DNA of 64,000 nt, taken from assembly GCF_014489615.1 (NCBI RefSeq), contig NZ_CP060825.1, positions 6,556,001 through 6,620,000 of the forward strand, written 5' to 3'. The notes beneath the pieces were generated by a model. The model saw only the letters and a program-made list of their open reading frames with translations, was not told where the DNA came from and searched no databases. Positions 17,633 to 26,503 of the stretch are shown piece by piece. A program made the position numbers and the translations under genes. Numbering within the stretch: position 1 is the first letter of the stretch; each line of letters starts with the position of its first letter. This DNA is from Streptomyces genisteinicus (GTDB lineage: Bacteria > Actinomycetota > Actinomycetes > Streptomycetales > Streptomycetaceae).

Positions 17633-18934
17633 TCAGCCGATGGTGTTGGCGACGCCCTTCTTCGCGTTCTCCCACGCCTTGTCGGAGGCGAGGCCCTTGC
17701 GCTCGACCTCGCTCAGCGCGTTGGTGATCTGCTGGGCGACGTTCTGGTCGTGCACACCGAGCACCTGCACCGGGGCGGCCTTGGCCGCGTCGCCGAAGAT
17801 CTTGCCGATCGGGGCGCCGGAGAAGTACTCGTCCGTGGCGCCGGCGACCTTGTCGATCGCGCCCGTGGCCGACGGGAAGTTGCCCACCTTCTGGAAGAGC
17901 TTGGCCTGCTGCTCGGGGGCGGTGAGCCAGGCGATCAGCTCGTACGCCTCCTTCTTGTGCTTGGCCGCCTTCGGGACGGACAGGTACGAGCCGCCCCAGT
18001 TGCCGGCGCCGCCGGGCAGCTTGGCGATGTCCCACTTGCCCTTGCCCGCGTCACCGGCCTGGCCCTTGATGTAGCCGAGCATCCAGGCGGGGCAGGGGAT
18101 GGTGGCGAAGGAACCGGCGGAGAAGGCCTGGTTCCACTGCGGCGACCACTGGTCGAGCTTGGCGCTCAGGTCGCTCTCGGCCGCCTCGACGGAGGTGTCC
18201 CAGGCGGTCTTCAGCGCCGGGTTGGTCTCCCAGATCAGCTCGCCGGAGGCGTCGTAGTAGCGCTCCTTCTCCTGCCCGATCATGATCGAGTAGAGGCTGC
18301 CGACGCTGTCCAGCCAGGTGCTCTTGGCAGGGGCCTTGGCCTTGTACTGCTTGCCCAGCTCCAGGTAGCCGTCCCAGGTGGACCACTTCTGCGCGAGTTC
18401 CTCGCGGTCGGTGGGGAGCCCGGCCTGCTCGAACAGGTCGGTGCGGTAGCACATCGCCTCGGGGCCGACGTCCGTGCCGAGGCCGAGGACCTCGCCGTTC
18501 CTGCCGGTGGCCGCCGCCCACTTGGCGTCGGCGAACTGGCCCTTGAGCTTCTCGGCGCCGTACTTGTTCAGGTCCTCGAACTTGTCCGCCTGCTGCTGGG
18601 TCACGGAGGCGATCCGGCCGACCTCGATGCCCTGGACGTCGGCGAGCCCGCCGCCGCCGGCGAGGCGGGTCTGGAGCGACTTCCAGTAGTCGGCCTCGTC
18701 CTGGGTGTCGGTCTGCTTGATCGTGATCTCCGGGTGGAGCTTCTGGTACTCCGCGTAGAGCCCGGCCTCCTTGTAGCCGAAGGATCCGAAGAGGTCGACG
18801 GTGAGCGTGACCTTTCCGCCCGCGCTGTCGGAGGCGTCGTCCGACGAACCTCCGCAGGCGGCGAGCAGGGCCCCGGCGAGCACGACCGCCCCCAGGCGGA
18901 CGGTGGCCCTCTTGGCGGCTCGGGCGATGGGCAT
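17633..18934 (-). CDS. Sugar ABC transporter substrate-binding lipoprotein (CebE-like)
   Basis: A 433-residue lipoprotein. The signal peptide ends in a lipobox, LAGALLAACGG, so Cys near residue 27 would be lipidated and the protein anchored outside the membrane. The mature part is a type 1 extracellular solute-binding protein (VTLTVDLFGSFGYKEAGLYAEYQKLHPEI, later AYELIAWLTAPEQQAKLF). It captures an oligosaccharide for the two permeases that follow. In Streptomyces the related CebE binds cellobiose and cellotriose; here the divergent GH81 beta-1,3-glucanase suggests laminari-oligosaccharides as an alternative. Start ATG 18934 has AGGGAGG. An operator palindrome lies at 18972-18985. Confidence 0.92.
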   Translation of the reverse strand: MPIARAAKRATVRLGAVVLAGALLAACGGSSDDASDSAGGKVTLTVDLFGSFGYKEAGLYAEYQKLHPEITIKQTDTQDEADYWKSLQTRLAGGGGLADVQGIEVGRIASVTQQQADKFEDLNKYGAEKLKGQFADAKWAAATGRNGEVLGLGTDVGPEAMCYRTDLFEQAGLPTDREELAQKWSTWDGYLELGKQYKAKAPAKSTWLDSVGSLYSIMIGQEKERYYDASGELIWETNPALKTAWDTSVEAAESDLSAKLDQWSPQWNQAFSAGSFATIPCPAWMLGYIKGQAGDAGKGKWDIAKLPGGAGNWGGSYLSVPKAAKHKKEAYELIAWLTAPEQQAKLFQKVGNFPSATGAIDKVAGATDEYFSGAPIGKIFGDAAKAAPVQVLGVHDQNVAQQITNALSEVERKGLASDKAWENAKKGVANTIG

Positions 18935-18971
18935 GGGAAGCCTCCCTTGGCTTCGGGGTGGAGCGAGAGCC

Positions 18972-18985
18972 TGAGAGCGCTCTCA
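18972..18985. promoter_or_regulatory. CebR-type operator 1 (importer operon)
   Basis: TGAGAGCGCTCTCA is a perfect 14-bp palindrome, 38 bases upstream of the binding-protein ATG. It differs from the published CebR box (TGGGAGCGCTCCCA) at two symmetric positions. The LacI regulator encoded at 22030-23055 is the likely ligand. Confidence 0.85.
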
Positions 18986-19084
18986 AACATGCGACTGGAG
19001 CGTGCCCGTCCCGTGCACAATCCGTCAAGACTCGAAGACATAACGGGTTGGACTCGGGGCCAAATCCCTTCTGTGTCCCATCTA

Positions 19085-19113
19085 TTGACACCCACGTTTC
19101 AGGAGTTTTACGT
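19085..19113 (+). promoter_or_regulatory. Candidate sigma-70-type promoter of the GH81 gene
   Basis: TTGACA (19085-19090), a 17-base spacer, then TTACGT (19108-19113). The -35 hexamer is a perfect consensus. A start point near 19120 would place the operator at 19125-19138 just downstream, a roadblock position. Confidence 0.6.
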
Positions 19114-19124
19114 TTCCGGCCATC

Positions 19125-19138
19125 TGAGAGCGCTCTCG
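19125..19138. promoter_or_regulatory. CebR-type operator 2 (GH81 gene), with a half site after it
   Basis: TGAGAGCGCTCTCG differs from operator 1 only in the last base. A further half site, CGCTCTCGG, follows at 19142-19150. The pair lies 50-75 bases upstream of the GH81 ATG. Confidence 0.82.
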
Positions 19139-19199
19139 AAACGCTCTCGGCCCGTGCTGAGACACCCCATTCCCGTCGTGACGACACGAGGTGCCCTTC

Positions 19200-21977
19200 A
19201 TGCCAGCCCCCCGCAACAGACCGGCCGCCGTGCTGGTCCTGGCCACCGCCCTGGCCGCCGTAGGACTCGGCCCGGCCGCGGTCCCGGCCGCCGCCGCCAC
19301 CGTCCCCGTCGGCTCCGGCAGCTACTCCGACACCCGGCCCGCCGGCACGTCCGGCCCCACCACCAACACCGGCGCACCCGTGACCCCCAAGGTCACCGCC
19401 GCCGCCGCGGGCAAGCCGGTGCCCACCAACGACTGGTGGTCCTCACTCGCCTTCCAGCGCTACGGCGACAACCCGTACTCCACCCCGATGTACGGCCACC
19501 CGCTCACCTACCAGGCCGTCTCCGGCGGACTGGAGATCGGCTACCCCACGAGCCCCGCCGTCGTGGGCGACGGCCGCCAGTACGAGTACGCCCACAAGCG
19601 GGACCTCACCCTGGGCCTGACCGGCCTCAACTCGCCCGACACCAAGGCCGACGCCTGGTCCGACTGGACCGTCACGCCCTACTGGTCCGACGGCACCCGC
19701 ACCCTGCGCACCACCATCGGCCACGGCATGCCGTTCGTGTACGCCAAGGGCTCCGGCGGCAACGCCCAGATCACCACCGCGTCGGCCCCCGCGGTCTTCG
19801 CCGACCAGGGCAACGTCCTCGGCATCACCGTCGGCGGCCACCACTACGCCCTCTTCGCGCCCACCGGCAGCGACTGGAACGTCTCCGGCTCCACCGTCAC
19901 CGCCGGCCTCGGCGGCAAGGACTACTTCTCCGTCGCCGTGCTCCCCTCCACCGACGCGCTGGCCACGTACCGCAAGTACGCGTTCAGCTTCGTCACCGGG
20001 TCCACCGTGAACTGGAGCAGCGGCGGCGGCACCGTGCGCGCCACCTACAGCCTCACCACCGAGGCCAAGGAGGGCACCGAGCGCGGCACCCTCCAGGCCC
20101 TCTACCGCCACCAGTGGCTCAACACCACCGACGCGCTGACCGGGTACACCTACGTCTCGCCGCGCGGCACCATGAAGGTCCGCGAGTCGGCCTCCTTCAG
20201 CACCGCGCAGAAGGCGTCCGCCGTGCTGCCCGGCCTGCCGAGGACGAACGCGGTCGACACGGCCCGGCTGCGGGGCTACCTGAACGAGGTCGCCAACTCC
20301 TCCGACCCGTTCTCCGGCGCGGTCGACACCTACTGGACGGGCAAGGCGCTCGGCAAGCTCGCCCAGCTGGTGCCGCTCGCCGACCAGATCGGCGAGGGCG
20401 CGATCCGCGACAAGCTGATCGGGCTCATCAAGGGCCGCCTCCAGGAGTGGTTCACGGCCGGGGGCGCCAACGAGTTCTCCTACGACAAGGTCTGGAAGAC
20501 CCTCACCGGCTACCCGGCCTCCTACGGCAGCGACACCGAGCTCAACGACCACCACTTCCACTACAGCTACTACGTCTACGCGGCGGCGATCGTCGCCCAG
20601 TACGACCAGGGCTGGGCTGCCGACTCCGCCTGGGGCGGCATGGTGAAGACGCTGATCCGGGACACCGCCAACGCCTCCCGCACCGACAGCGCCTACCCCT
20701 TCCTGCGCGGCTTCGACGTCTACGCCGGCCACAGCTGGGCCTCGGGCCACCAGGGCTTCGCCGCCGGCAACAACCAGGAGTCCTCGTCCGAGTCCACCAA
20801 CCTCAGCGCCGCCCTGGTGCTCTGGGGCTCGGCCACCGGTGACAGCGGTCTGCGCGACCTCGGCAGCTACCTGCTCACCACCGAGTCCGAGGCGATCGCC
20901 CAGTACTGGTTCGACGCCGACGAGCAGGTCTTCCCCGGCTCCTTCGGCCACGACACGGTCGGCATGGTCTGGGGCAGCGGCGGCGCCTACTCCACGTGGT
21001 GGACCGCCAACCCCGAGGAGATCCACGGCATCAACGTCCTCCCGGTGACCGGCGGTTCGCTCCACCTCGGCGGCGAGAAGGCGGCGATCCGCCGCAACCT
21101 CGCCGAGATGGAGCGCGAGAACGGCGGCCCCGCCGTCGAATGGCGCGACATCCTCTGGGAGTTCCAGTCCTTCGCCGACCCCGCGGCCGCGAAGTCCAAG
21201 TGGGACGCGGGCAACGCCTCGTACACCCCCGAGGCCGGCGAGTCCAAGGCGCACACCTACCACTGGATCACCACCCTCGACGCGCTCGGCGCCCCCGACG
21301 CCACCGTCACGGGCGACATCCCCACCTCGGCGGTCTTCACCAAGGGCACCGTGCGCACCTACGCCGCCCACAACCACGGCTCCACCGCCCGGACCGTGAC
21401 CTTCTCCGACGGCAAGACCCTCTCCGTGCCGGCCCGTTCGACCGCCACCGGGACCGGCAGCGGCAGCACGGACCCCGACCCCGACCCCGACCCGCCGACC
21501 GGCAACACCTTCCAGCTCCGCTCCGGCGGCACCCTGACCACCGCGTCGGGCGGCACCGCCGGCAGCGACACCATCCCCTCCGCGGGAGGCGTCAACCGCG
21601 ACGGCACCCCGTACCAGCCGCTCGTGTACACCATCCGCGGCGTCAACGGCACCCTGGCGCAGGGCGCGTCCACGTCCTTCCGGCTCCAGGTGGACGCGGG
21701 CACCGCGGTCGGCCTCGGCCAGCAGGCCCGGATCAGCTACGACCTCACCGGTGACGGCACCTTCGACAGGACGGAGACGTACCACTACTTCGCCACCGAC
21801 CCCGTGAACGGCTGGGAGGAGTACGCCCAGTCCCGCGGCCTGAAGTCGGCCACCGGAACGCAGGGCGACCTGCGGGGCGGCACCGTCCGCCTGGAGGTGT
21901 GGAGCGCCATCGGCAACGCGTCCGCGAAGCTCCAGACCGGCACCGACCGCTCGGTCCTGGTGATCCCCTACAGCTGA
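19200..21977 (+). CDS. Secreted GH81 endo-beta-1,3-glucanase with C-terminal CBM56-like module
   Basis: A 925-residue secreted enzyme. A Sec signal peptide covers the first ~33 residues, ending at AAAATV. Residues ~70-700 form the GH81 catalytic domain, with PTNDWWSSL near its start, the strongly conserved TELNDHHFHYSYYVYAA and the acidic motif NNQESSSES (E527 and E531), where the family's catalytic base lies. A DPDPDPDPP linker leads to a ~150-residue C-terminal domain that resembles CBM56, a beta-1,3-glucan binding module. It attacks laminarin, curdlan or fungal wall glucan. ATG 19200 has GAGGT 7 bases upstream; a GTG at 19191 is the alternative. Two operators link it to the importer. Confidence 0.93.
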   Translation: MPAPRNRPAAVLVLATALAAVGLGPAAVPAAAATVPVGSGSYSDTRPAGTSGPTTNTGAPVTPKVTAAAAGKPVPTNDWWSSLAFQRYGDNPYSTPMYGHPLTYQAVSGGLEIGYPTSPAVVGDGRQYEYAHKRDLTLGLTGLNSPDTKADAWSDWTVTPYWSDGTRTLRTTIGHGMPFVYAKGSGGNAQITTASAPAVFADQGNVLGITVGGHHYALFAPTGSDWNVSGSTVTAGLGGKDYFSVAVLPSTDALATYRKYAFSFVTGSTVNWSSGGGTVRATYSLTTEAKEGTERGTLQALYRHQWLNTTDALTGYTYVSPRGTMKVRESASFSTAQKASAVLPGLPRTNAVDTARLRGYLNEVANSSDPFSGAVDTYWTGKALGKLAQLVPLADQIGEGAIRDKLIGLIKGRLQEWFTAGGANEFSYDKVWKTLTGYPASYGSDTELNDHHFHYSYYVYAAAIVAQYDQGWAADSAWGGMVKTLIRDTANASRTDSAYPFLRGFDVYAGHSWASGHQGFAAGNNQESSSESTNLSAALVLWGSATGDSGLRDLGSYLLTTESEAIAQYWFDADEQVFPGSFGHDTVGMVWGSGGAYSTWWTANPEEIHGINVLPVTGGSLHLGGEKAAIRRNLAEMERENGGPAVEWRDILWEFQSFADPAAAKSKWDAGNASYTPEAGESKAHTYHWITTLDALGAPDATVTGDIPTSAVFTKGTVRTYAAHNHGSTARTVTFSDGKTLSVPARSTATGTGSGSTDPDPDPDPPTGNTFQLRSGGTLTTASGGTAGSDTIPSAGGVNRDGTPYQPLVYTIRGVNGTLAQGASTSFRLQVDAGTAVGLGQQARISYDLTGDGTFDRTETYHYFATDPVNGWEEYAQSRGLKSATGTQGDLRGGTVRLEVWSAIGNASAKLQTGTDRSVLVIPYS

Positions 21978-22014
21978 GCGGCGGCGACCACCACAGTCCC
22001 CCCACAGGGAGAGC

Positions 22015-22046
22015 GGCGGGCATCGGGCATCAGGCCGATGCCCGCC
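22015..22046 (+). terminator. Hairpin after the GH81 gene, overlapping the LacI gene end
   Basis: A perfect 12-bp stem (22015-22026 with 22035-22046) and 8-base loop lie 37 bases after the GH81 stop. The right half covers the last codons of the converging LacI gene. Confidence 0.6.
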
Positions 22047-23055
22047 GTACCAGTGCGGTGGGGGTGATGACGGAGGCCGGGGCGGGCCCGCCCGATTCGT
22101 CGAGCAGCCGCATCAGCAGCTTCACCATCAGTCGGCCCATGCCCTCGATGTCCTGGTGGACCGTGGTCAGCGCCGGCACGGTCGACCTGACCACCGACGC
22201 CATGTCGTCGAAGCCGACCACCGCGACGTCCTCGGGGACCCGCACGCCCCGCTCCGCGAGGACGCGCAGCGCGCCCGCGGCCATCAGGTCGTTGGAGACG
22301 AAGACCCCGTCGAGGTCCGGGCGCCGCTCCAGCAGCTCGTGCATCGCCCGGGCGCCGCTCTCCTCGGTGAAGTCGCCCTGAGCCGTCAGCGCGGGGTCCG
22401 CGTCGATCAGTACGTCGTGGTAGCCGTCGACCCGGTCCAGCGCCGCCATCAGGTCGTCCGGCCCCGCGATGTGCGCGATGTGCCGCCGGCCGAGGGAGAC
22501 GAGGTGGCGCACCGCCTCACGGGCGCCGCCGCGGTTGTCGCAGTCGACGTACGGCACCGCGAGGTCCTTGCCCGCCCGCGAACGCCCGCCGAACACGGTC
22601 GGGATCCTCGACCGGTCGATCAGCGCGGGCAGCTCGTCGTCGTTGTGGAGCGAGAACGCCAGCGCCCCGTCCACATGGCCGCCGCCCAGATAGCGGGCGA
22701 TCCGGTCGTGGTCGCCGGGGCCCTCCACCCACAGCAGGACGAGCTGGGAGTCGTGGGCGGTCAGCTCGCGGCTGATCCCGCGCACCTGCTGCTCGAAGAA
22801 CGGGTCCGAGAAGATCCGGAACTCCGGCTCCGCGATGATCACCGCGACCGCCCCGTTGCGCCGGGTCACCAGGGACCTGGCCGCGTGGTTGGGCACGTAC
22901 CCCAGCTCCTCGACCGCCCTGCGGACCTTGTCGACCAGCGGGGCCCGCACACCCGCGCCCCCGTTCACGACGCGGGACGCCGTGGCCCGGGAGACGCCGG
23001 CGCGGGCGGCGACGGCTTCCAGCGTGGGGCGGGGCCCCGTGATGGGCTCGGGCAC
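22030..23055 (-). CDS. LacI-family regulator (CebR-like)
   Basis: A 341-residue repressor. The N-terminal helix-turn-helix and hinge are clear: PTLEAVAARAGVSRATASRVVNGG, then VEELGYVPNHAARSL. The rest is a periplasmic-binding-type sugar-sensing domain ending with VVGFDDMASVVRSTVPALTTV. I chose GTG 23055 because GAGGAGC lies 7-8 bases upstream; an ATG at 23124 would add 23 residues. It very probably binds the three palindromes at 18972, 19125 and 23136, so it controls the importer, the glucosidase, the GH81 enzyme and itself. The inducer is likely a beta-gluco-disaccharide, cellobiose in CebR; here laminaribiose is possible. Confidence 0.9.
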   Translation of the reverse strand: MPEPITGPRPTLEAVAARAGVSRATASRVVNGGAGVRAPLVDKVRRAVEELGYVPNHAARSLVTRRNGAVAVIIAEPEFRIFSDPFFEQQVRGISRELTAHDSQLVLLWVEGPGDHDRIARYLGGGHVDGALAFSLHNDDELPALIDRSRIPTVFGGRSRAGKDLAVPYVDCDNRGGAREAVRHLVSLGRRHIAHIAGPDDLMAALDRVDGYHDVLIDADPALTAQGDFTEESGARAMHELLERRPDLDGVFVSNDLMAAGALRVLAERGVRVPEDVAVVGFDDMASVVRSTVPALTTVHQDIEGMGRLMVKLLMRLLDESGGPAPASVITPTALVRRASA

Positions 23056-23135
23056 AGCGGGCGCTCCTCGTCTGGGCACTTCCGGTCGGCGGGACGGTCG
23101 GTCCCCGGCAAGGATATCCGGCACGCGGGACCGCC

Positions 23136-23149
23136 TGAGAGCGCTCCCA
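23136..23149. promoter_or_regulatory. CebR-type operator 3 (upstream of the LacI gene)
   Basis: TGAGAGCGCTCCCA, about 80 bases upstream of the LacI-type GTG. One half matches operator 1, the other the published CebR half-site. It implies autoregulation. Confidence 0.78.
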
Positions 23150-23223
23150 GCGGGGGTGGGGGACCGGCGTCGTGCGCCCGGGCCCGGCTGGGCGGGGACC
23201 GGGGTGCGCCCGGTGCCGTCCTG

Positions 23224-23255
23224 CCGTCGGGCCGTCGGGCCATCGGGCCGTCGGG
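23224..23255. repeat. 8-bp tandem repeat, 4 copies
   Basis: CCGTCGGG repeated four times (third copy CCATCGGG) between the LacI and TetR genes. Confidence 0.75.
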
Positions 23256-23263
23256 CCGGAGGT

Positions 23264-23303
23264 GCCCGGCCGGCGCCCCTGTCAGGTGGAGCGCCGGCCG
23301 GGC
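23264..23303 (-). terminator. Hairpin after the TetR gene
   Basis: GCCCGGCCGGCGC (23264-23276) pairs perfectly with 23291-23303 around a 14-base loop. It lies 22 bases past the end of the minus-strand TetR gene. Confidence 0.65.
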
Positions 23304-23324
23304 GGTCCGGGCGGGCGGAAGCGG

Positions 23325-23876
23325 TCAGCTCCCGCCCGGTGCGGTGATCCGCGCGACCGCCTCGGCGGTCAGCGCCGGATCGTGCGGTTCCGTGTCGAGC
23401 GCCTGGTGCAGGGACAGGCCCTCGATCAGGGCGTCGAGCCTGCGGGCCGTCGCCGGGTCGAAGTGCCGCTCCAACGCGACCCGGCTGCTGCGCATCCAGG
23501 CGCGGGTCAGCTCCCGGAAGGCGGGCCTGCGTGCCGCCAGGGTGTACAGCTCGTGCGTCAGCACCAGGTTGCGCTGCCCGCCCTCGCCCAGTTCACGGAT
23601 GAGCGACGTGACGGCCGCCCGCGCCTCGTCGGGCGTCGCCGCCGCGCCGAGCCGGTCCTCGAAGAGCGCCACGACCTCGCCGGAGAAGCGGGTGAACGCC
23701 TCCCGCAGCAGCTCGTCCATGCTCGCGAAGTGGTACGTCATCGAACCCAGCGGCACCCCGGCGCGGGCCGCCACCTTGCGGTGCGAGGTGCCGGCGACGC
23801 CCTCCTCCGCGATCAGGTCCAGCGCCGCGCCGATGATCCGCTCGCGGCGCTCGGGGTCCGCCCGTCCCGTCGCCAC
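23325..23876 (-). CDS. TetR-family regulator
   Basis: A 183-residue regulator with the helix-turn-helix RRERIIGAALDLIAEEGVAGTSHRKVAARAGVPLGSMTYHF, of which VAARAGVPLGSMTYHFAS is the recognition part. The C-terminal ligand domain is all-helical and not specific. The GTG start at 23876 lies 3 bases after the stop of the acetyltransferase, so the two form one operon. The paired 12-bp near-palindromes upstream of the acetyltransferase are its likely operator. Confidence 0.9.
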   Translation of the reverse strand: MATGRADPERRERIIGAALDLIAEEGVAGTSHRKVAARAGVPLGSMTYHFASMDELLREAFTRFSGEVVALFEDRLGAAATPDEARAAVTSLIRELGEGGQRNLVLTHELYTLAARRPAFRELTRAWMRSSRVALERHFDPATARRLDALIEGLSLHQALDTEPHDPALTAEAVARITAPGGS

Positions 23877-23879
23877 GGA

Positions 23880-24458
23880 CTACAACTCGCGGACCGCGCG
23901 GGCGGGGTTGCCGACCGCGACCACGTTCGCCGGCACGTCCCGGGTGACCACGGAGCCCGCGCCGATGACGCTGTTGTCCCCGATGGTCACGCCCGGCAGC
24001 ACGATCGCGCCGCCGCCCAGCCACACGTTGTCGCCGATCGTGATCGGCCGCGCGGCCTCCAGCTTGTCGCGCCGGGGCTGCGGCTCCAGGGGGTGGGTGG
24101 GGGTGAGCAGCTGGACGTTCGGCCCGATCTGGCAGTCCCTGCCGATGGTGATCGCGGCGACGTCGAGCGCGGTGAGGTTGACGTTCACGAACGTGCCCTC
24201 GCCGACGGTGATCCGCGACCCGTAGTCGACGTGCAGCGGCGGCCTGATGTGCGCACCCGCGCCGAGTTCCCCGAGCAGCTCCTCCAGGATCGGCCGGGCG
24301 GCTTCGGCGTCCCGGACGTAGGCGGCCTGGTACTCGGCGGCCAGCCGTACCGCGCGCTGCGCCTCGCGGGCGATGTCGGGGTCGTCGGCGATGTAGTGGT
24401 CTCCGGCGAGCATCCGCTCGTGGTTGGTCCGGGGGTCGCCGGCGAAGTAGTCCGTCAT
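23880..24458 (-). CDS. Sugar O-acetyltransferase (maltose/galactoside acetyltransferase type)
   Basis: A 192-residue left-handed beta-helix acetyltransferase. It has the N-terminal maltose-acetyltransferase segment (RTNHERMLAGDHY), then hexapeptide repeats (ITIGRDCQIGPNVQLLTPTHPLEP, where the His is catalytic, and ITIGDNVWLGGGAIVLPGVTIGDNSVIGAGSVV). It transfers acetyl from acetyl-CoA to a sugar hydroxyl, a detoxifying or export-linked step. It is first in an operon with the TetR gene and begins 3 bases after the first operator half. Confidence 0.92.
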   Translation of the reverse strand: MTDYFAGDPRTNHERMLAGDHYIADDPDIAREAQRAVRLAAEYQAAYVRDAEAARPILEELLGELGAGAHIRPPLHVDYGSRITVGEGTFVNVNLTALDVAAITIGRDCQIGPNVQLLTPTHPLEPQPRRDKLEAARPITIGDNVWLGGGAIVLPGVTIGDNSVIGAGSVVTRDVPANVVAVGNPARAVREL

Positions 24459-24460
24459 GC

Positions 24461-24494
24461 GTACGACCGTACACCATGGAGTGTACGACCGTAC
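24461..24494. promoter_or_regulatory. Double TetR-type operator
   Basis: GTACGACCGTAC occurs at 24461-24472 and again at 24483-24494. Each copy is itself nearly palindromic, and the centres are 22 bases apart, about two helical turns. The outer flanks (CATGC and GCATG) are also inverted. The whole lies just upstream of the acetyltransferase start. Confidence 0.75.
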
Positions 24495-24750
24495 GCATGC
24501 CGTGTTCCGTCCCGGCCGCCGCGGCCGCGCGCGAGGGCCGCACCGGGTGCTCCGCGGGCGCCGGCCGCCGGGAGTGCGCCCGCGGGGGCGGGTGGCCGGC
24601 GAGTGTCCCGGCTGCACCCGTACGGCACAAGACGGACGGGTAGTGCACGGCGGCCCCAGCCTGTTGCCGTGGTCGGCGGTTAAACCTGTGGTAGGGGGTA
24701 GCGGTGGGCGAAAGAAGGTTCTCCCAGACCACCCGTGAAAGGTGCCGCCA

Positions 24751-26487
24751 GTGCCGCAGGACGAAGAGGAACGGGCAGGCCGTGGAGAGCTGTCGGTGAC
24801 AGCGGACCTCCCCGAGCCTCCCCACGAGAGCGGCCGCCCGAGCACCGACCGCGTGGTCTTCGGCGTGACGGCTGCGCTCACGATCGCCTTCGTGCTGTGG
24901 GGCGCACTCGCCACCGACACGCTCGAGGACGTGTCGGACAGCATGCTCAGCGGGCTGATCCACAACGGCGGATGGGCCTTCGTGCTCGCTGCCTCGGGCT
25001 TCGTCGTCTTCGCGCTCTGGCTCGCCATCAGCCGGTACGGGCGGATCAGACTGGGCCAGGAGAACGAGGAACCCGAGTTCCGCACCGTGTCCTGGATCGC
25101 GATGATGTTCAGCGCCGGCATGGGCATCGGCCTGATGTTCTTCGGCGTCAGCGAGCCGCTGGCGCACTTCACCACCCCGCCGCCGGGCACCTCGCCCGAG
25201 GACGCGGCCGAGGCCATGGAGACCGCCATGGCCACCACCCTGTTCCACTGGACGCTGCACCCCTGGGCGATCTACGCGGTCGTCGGACTCGCCATCGCCT
25301 ACGCGTCCTACCGGCGCCGCCGCAGGCAGACCATCAGCGCCGTGTTCACCCCTCTCATCGGCGAACGCAACGTCAACGGCGCCTTCGGCCGGGTGATCGA
25401 CATCCTGGCGATCCTCGCCACGCTCTTCGGCTCGGCCGCCTCGCTCGGACTCGGCGCCCTGCAGATCGGCAGCGGCTTCACCGAACTCGACTGGATGAGC
25501 ACGGTCAGCACCGCCCTCCTCGTCGCCATCATCGCCGTCCTCACCCTGGCGTTCGTCGCCTCCGCGGTCTCCGGGGTCGAGAAGGGCATCCAGTGGCTGT
25601 CCAACACCAACATGGTGCTGGCGCTGGTGCTCGCCGTCTTCGTCTTCGTCGCCGGCCCCACCATCATCATCCTGGACCTGCTGCCGACCTCCATCGCCGC
25701 CTACTTCGGCGACCTGCCGCAGCTCGCGGGACGCACCGAGGCCAGCAGCGGCGAGGGCGTCGCCGACTGGCTGGGCAGCTGGACGGTCTTCTACTGGGCC
25801 TGGTGGATCTCCTGGACGCCGTTCGTCGGCATGTTCATCGCCCGCATCAGCCGGGGCCGGACGATCCGTCAGTTCGTCGGCGGCGTCATCCTGGTGCCGA
25901 GCACCGTCAGCCTCTTCTGGTTCGCCATCTTCGGCGGCTCGGCGATGACGCTCCAGGACGACGGCCGGCTGCCCGACGAGTCCACGCCCGAGGGCCAGCT
26001 CTTCGCCGTGCTCCAGGAGTACCCGATCGCCACCGTGATGAGCATCCTGGTGATGGTCCTCGTCGGCATCTTCTTCGTCTCCGGCGCGGATGCCGCCTCC
26101 ATCGTCATGGGCACCCTGTCCCAGCGCGGCACCTTCGAACCGGCGAAGCTCGTGGTCGTCTTCTGGGGCGTCGTCACCGGCGCCGTCGCGGCGATCATGC
26201 TGCTCATCGGCAACGGCAAGGGGGACGCGCTGGCGGGGCTCCAGAATCTGACCATCCTGGTGGCCGCGCCCTTTGTGCTGGTGATGATCGGGATGTGCGT
26301 GGCCCTCATGCGCGACCTGCGCCACGACCCGCTGATCGTCCGCGGGGAGATCGGCACCGAGGCCGTGGAATCCGCCGTGATCGCCGGCCACGAGCACTAC
26401 GACGGCGACTTCGAGATCCGGATCGGCCCCGGCACCGGCGAGGACACGGACACCGGCCCCGCCGGCTCCACCTCCGTCAAGCGCTGA
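24751..26487 (+). CDS. BCCT-family transporter (betaine/carnitine/choline type)
   Basis: A 578-residue membrane protein with about 12 helices. The family signature GMGIGLMFFGVSEPL and the conserved tryptophan-rich motif WAWWISWTPFVGMFIARISRGRTIR are both present. BCCT carriers take up quaternary ammonium osmolytes, usually with sodium. The acidic C-terminal tail (from about residue 535) may serve osmosensing. I prefer GTG 24751, 8 bases after GAAAGG, over GTG 24742. It is monocistronic, followed by a strong hairpin. Specific substrate not determinable. Confidence 0.92.
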   Translation: MPQDEEERAGRGELSVTADLPEPPHESGRPSTDRVVFGVTAALTIAFVLWGALATDTLEDVSDSMLSGLIHNGGWAFVLAASGFVVFALWLAISRYGRIRLGQENEEPEFRTVSWIAMMFSAGMGIGLMFFGVSEPLAHFTTPPPGTSPEDAAEAMETAMATTLFHWTLHPWAIYAVVGLAIAYASYRRRRRQTISAVFTPLIGERNVNGAFGRVIDILAILATLFGSAASLGLGALQIGSGFTELDWMSTVSTALLVAIIAVLTLAFVASAVSGVEKGIQWLSNTNMVLALVLAVFVFVAGPTIIILDLLPTSIAAYFGDLPQLAGRTEASSGEGVADWLGSWTVFYWAWWISWTPFVGMFIARISRGRTIRQFVGGVILVPSTVSLFWFAIFGGSAMTLQDDGRLPDESTPEGQLFAVLQEYPIATVMSILVMVLVGIFFVSGADAASIVMGTLSQRGTFEPAKLVVVFWGVVTGAVAAIMLLIGNGKGDALAGLQNLTILVAAPFVLVMIGMCVALMRDLRHDPLIVRGEIGTEAVESAVIAGHEHYDGDFEIRIGPGTGEDTDTGPAGSTSVKR

Positions 26488-26503
26488 GCCCGCGAGAGCA
26501 CCG

